This document shows, piece after piece, positions 6,419 to 8,532 of a stretch of DNA of 8,532 bases. The first letter of the stretch is position 1, and each line of letters starts with the position of its first letter. Source of the stretch: Promethearchaeota archaeon (GTDB lineage: Archaea; Asgardarchaeota; Lokiarchaeia; Sigynarchaeales; SOKP01); contig DAOUUT010000155.1 of assembly GCA_030668025.1 (NCBI GenBank), positions 1 through 8,532 on the forward strand, written 5' to 3'. Below the pieces are notes generated by a model. The model had not been told where the DNA came from, made no database searches, and saw only the letters and a program-made list of their open reading frames with translations. Both the position numbers and the translations under genes were made by a program.

Positions 6419-6436
6419 ATGAGAAAGCTCATTTTT
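6419..6436 (+). terminator. Small hairpin with T run between MFS genes
   Basis: ATGAG (6419-6423) pairs with CTCAT (6428-6432) across a four-base loop and runs into TTTT. The stem is only five base pairs, so it may be a weak terminator for the first MFS gene or chance. Confidence 0.25.
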
Positions 6437-6442
6437 AGAAAC

Positions 6443-6450
6443 AATATAAG
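6443..6450 (+). promoter_or_regulatory. TATA-like box of the second MFS gene
   Basis: AATATAAG is centred about 31 nt before ATG 6478, the right distance for a start within a few bases of the start codon. There is no ribosome binding site, which supports a leaderless message independent of the upstream gene. Confidence 0.35.
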
Positions 6451-6477
6451 GGATATTATTTTTAAAGCTAATTTCTT

Positions 6478-7929
6478 ATGGAAAATATAAATTCTAATAG
6501 TTCAGCAAATTCTAATAGCTACAATCGCATATTATGGCCTATTTATTTTCTTAATGGGTTCCAAAGTATTGCCTGGGGCGGGATTATCTTTCTTATCGTA
6601 CCAATATCAAGAATTATGTGGCCAACTGAGCCAACTCACGCTTTAGAAATGGGAATCTTAATTACAACGCTATCTTGGTCTGCTTCTATTTCAGGATTAT
6701 TATTTGGGCACTTAATTGATAAATACTCGCGTAAAAAAATAATTGTATTTATTTCAATATTTAGGGGGCTTGCGATAATAATGCTTGGATTTGCATTGGA
6801 GGGCGGCGGTTCCTCAGCTTGGATATATTTCTTAGTTTTCATAAGTATTTTTGGGATGTTTGCGGGATTAAGCTGGCCCGCCGTTATATCTTTGTCTAAC
6901 GATATAGTTCCTAAAGCTTTTCGTTCGCGTTTTTTTGGCGTTTATGAGATAGTTCGCTCTCTTACTATGACATTTGGGTTTTTAATTGGAGCTTTTTTAG
7001 TACAGAATGGACTGTGGAGGCAGTATTTTTGGGGTACTGGATTAGGCATTTTAATTTGTGCCATAATTTTTGCGACTCATATCAAAGAGCCTAAAAGAGG
7101 AGCTCAACAAGAAGAGTTGATACATATCCTTAAAAAGAAAGATGTCAATTATGACTTTAAAATCAATCGGGAGACTATGCTTAAAACGATGTTAAGTAAA
7201 ACTAATAAAGTTGCCTTGATTGAAGGAATATTTACTCAGATTCTAATGGGCTCTATCAACTTTTTAATTCTTACTCTTATCCAAAATGATCCTCACAATA
7301 TTTCCGAATTTTCAACTAGTGTTTTCATGATTACTTTTGGGTTAACGGGAGGAATTGTTGGACAGTTACTATTAGCCCGGTTAAGCGATAAATTAGCTAA
7401 AAAGCGGCCTATTATAAGAATCCCCATTATTATTTTAGCTATTATTGGGGGTCTATTCACTTTTATGCTTTTCTTTTTTATACCCTGGCCTTCTTTGACT
7501 ATTGAGCAAGGGAAAGATGTTGCTTTCTTAATGACACTCCCCATAATTTGGTTAATGGGTATTATGTTTTTCTCATCAAGATCTATTTTTTCTCTATATA
7601 TGGTTAACCAAAGTCCACTATTACAAGAAATAAATTTGCCTGAAGCGCAAGGTCAAATAGTTTCATGGAATCAATTCTTAGAAAATTTTGGGAGAGGATT
7701 GGGCCCCTTATTAAGTGGAATCCTATTGGCAGTGACAAGCACGAATTATCAAACCACAATTTTAATAATTGCTCTATGTATTCTTCCTGGAGTCATATTA
7801 TGGGGATTTGCGATAAAATGGTTTCCTTCGGATGCTAAGAATATAAGGGAGATAGTAAAGGGAAGAGCTGACATTTTAGAATCAAATGAGGGCGTGTCAT
7901 CTCCCTCAGATCATCAAATAAAACCTTAA
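6478..7929 (+). CDS. MFS-family transporter
   Basis: The 483-residue membrane protein has the two-half, 12-helix major facilitator layout. Motif A is clear after helix 2: G77-H-L-I-D81-K-Y-S-R85-K-K, the GxxxDxxxRKK form. Its counterpart in the second half is less exact: LLLARLSDKLAKKRP (297-311). Helix 4 and the following loop give FAGLSWPAVISLSNDIVPK and then FRSRFFGVYE, the typical R-x-R/K-x-x-G pattern before helix 5. The central loop (about 203-240) is charged. GQIVSWNQFLENFGRGLGPL (392-411) leads into helix 11. A hydrophilic tail of about 30 residues follows the last helix. N-terminal residues 1-15 are Asn/Ser-rich and cytoplasmic. The substrate is unknown; a sugar, drug or metabolite exporter are all possible. 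The next gene is a close paralogue, so this is a tandem duplicate pair. No ribosome binding site precedes the ATG. Confidence 0.87.
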   Translation: MENINSNSSANSNSYNRILWPIYFLNGFQSIAWGGIIFLIVPISRIMWPTEPTHALEMGILITTLSWSASISGLLFGHLIDKYSRKKIIVFISIFRGLAIIMLGFALEGGGSSAWIYFLVFISIFGMFAGLSWPAVISLSNDIVPKAFRSRFFGVYEIVRSLTMTFGFLIGAFLVQNGLWRQYFWGTGLGILICAIIFATHIKEPKRGAQQEELIHILKKKDVNYDFKINRETMLKTMLSKTNKVALIEGIFTQILMGSINFLILTLIQNDPHNISEFSTSVFMITFGLTGGIVGQLLLARLSDKLAKKRPIIRIPIIILAIIGGLFTFMLFFFIPWPSLTIEQGKDVAFLMTLPIIWLMGIMFFSSRSIFSLYMVNQSPLLQEINLPEAQGQIVSWNQFLENFGRGLGPLLSGILLAVTSTNYQTTILIIALCILPGVILWGFAIKWFPSDAKNIREIVKGRADILESNEGVSSPSDHQIKP

Positions 7930-8007
7930 TAGAATAAAAAACTCTTAAAGTTGTAAAGTTTCATCAATTTAAAATTTGAAATCTCATTTTCCATTTCATA
8001 TATTATG

Positions 8008-8016
8008 AATTTATAG
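8008..8016 (+). promoter_or_regulatory. TATA-like box of the third MFS gene
   Basis: AATTTATAG is centred about 26 nt before ATG 8038, which would give a leaderless mRNA. An alternative, CATATATTA (7998-8006), would leave about 10 nt of leader. The 108-base gap is otherwise A/T-rich with no gene. Confidence 0.3.
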
Positions 8017-8037
8017 AATTTAGAATTGAAGTTAGAA

Positions 8038-8532
8038 ATGGAATTAAACGATTCTCATCAATCTTATAATAAATTAATTTGGCCCGTATATCTACTCAAC
8101 GGATTTAACAGCATAGCATTTGCTGGCATAATAATTCTAATGGTGCCTCTGTCTTCGCTCATTTGGCCCGGAGAACCTTATCACGCGCTAGAAATGGGGA
8201 TTTTAATGACCACACTTCTATGGACTTCTTCTGTATCAGGTTTATTCTTTGGTAGGCTTATTGATAAGTATTCACGAGTAAAAATCTTATTAATTATATC
8301 CATTGCCCGAAGTTTTTGCATGATTATGCTTGGGTTCGCTATTGCCGGTCAAGGTATACTGACATGGTGGTATTTTTTTTTATTTGTTCTACTTTTTGCT
8401 CTCTTTGCTGGAGGAAGTTATCCCGCCATAGTTTCCTTATCTAACGATATTGTTCCATTAAAACATCGCTCTAAATTCTTTGGATATTTTGGTATTTTTG
8501 GATCCGTCTTTATGATGTTTGGTTTTTTAATA
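8038..8532 (+). CDS. MFS-family transporter, paralogue of the preceding gene (cut by window edge)
   Basis: An open frame begins at ATG 8038 and runs 165 codons to the right edge without a stop. It aligns with the preceding transporter from residue 9 onward with no gaps: SYNKLIWPVYLLNGFNSIAF, then the shared HALEMGIL, then motif A GRLIDKYSRVKI, the block FAGGSYPAIVSLSNDIVP, and HRSKFFGYFGIFGS. About 60% of compared positions are identical by hand count. It covers helices 1 to about 5; the rest lies outside the window. Compared with its neighbour it lacks several residues of the Asn/Ser-rich N-terminal tail. The pair arose by tandem duplication and may differ in substrate or expression, since the gap is 108 nt and carries its own promoter-like box. 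There is no sign of frameshift in the visible part. Confidence 0.85.
   Translation, partial: MELNDSHQSYNKLIWPVYLLNGFNSIAFAGIIILMVPLSSLIWPGEPYHALEMGILMTTLLWTSSVSGLFFGRLIDKYSRVKILLIISIARSFCMIMLGFAIAGQGILTWWYFFLFVLLFALFAGGSYPAIVSLSNDIVPLKHRSKFFGYFGIFGSVFMMFGFLI

Noticed and set aside
7293..7544. Minus-strand open frame of 83 codons inside the second MFS gene
   Set aside because: It is opposite a well-supported transporter gene and shows no family motif.

Overview
The window is AT-rich (hand counts of about 28-37% G+C over two lines inside the transporter genes). Gene starts mostly lack a Shine-Dalgarno sequence and instead have TATA-like A/T boxes about 25-40 nt upstream, as in archaea with leaderless or short-leader mRNAs. 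Together with the gene content (a bacterial-type PlsC acyltransferase, a stand-alone DUF2229 protein, an SCP2-like protein and repeated MFS transporters), this suggests an uncultivated archaeon, perhaps of the Asgard/Lokiarchaeia type. That taxonomic guess is an inference; no ribosomal RNA or other marker gene is present. I see no tRNA, rRNA, CRISPR array, insertion sequence or phage gene.

Left part, minus strand. The window opens inside a gene that starts at 473 and runs off the left edge: the N-terminal 157 residues of an FAD-linked oxidase of the DHCR24-like/FAD_binding_4 type. Its G+C (about 44% over the 360 bases counted) is clearly higher than that of the sampled transporter lines. Next is a compact three-gene minus-strand operon reading from 4163 down to 593: a HAD-family phosphatase, a large protein with two complete PlsC acyltransferase domains, and a DUF2229 (COG3580-type) protein with three conserved-looking cysteines. 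Gaps are about a dozen bases, and one ribosome binding site overlaps the previous stop codon, so co-transcription is likely. The theme is acyl-ester/acyl-CoA or phospholipid chemistry, but no pathway can be assigned from sequence alone.

Middle. A 348-base divergent intergenic region (4164-4511) separates this operon from a small SCP2-like lipid-carrier protein on the plus strand. It holds promoter-like boxes for both directions and a less AT-rich island (about 4261-4335) that can fold into two adjacent hairpins. The island could be a small RNA or an operon leader.

Right part, plus strand. Three MFS transporter genes follow in a row. The first is a divergent 12-helix protein. The second and third (the third cut by the right edge) are tandem paralogues, about 60% identical by hand count over the shared N-terminal part. 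Each has its own promoter-like region, so they may be separately transcribed. Their substrates are unknown.
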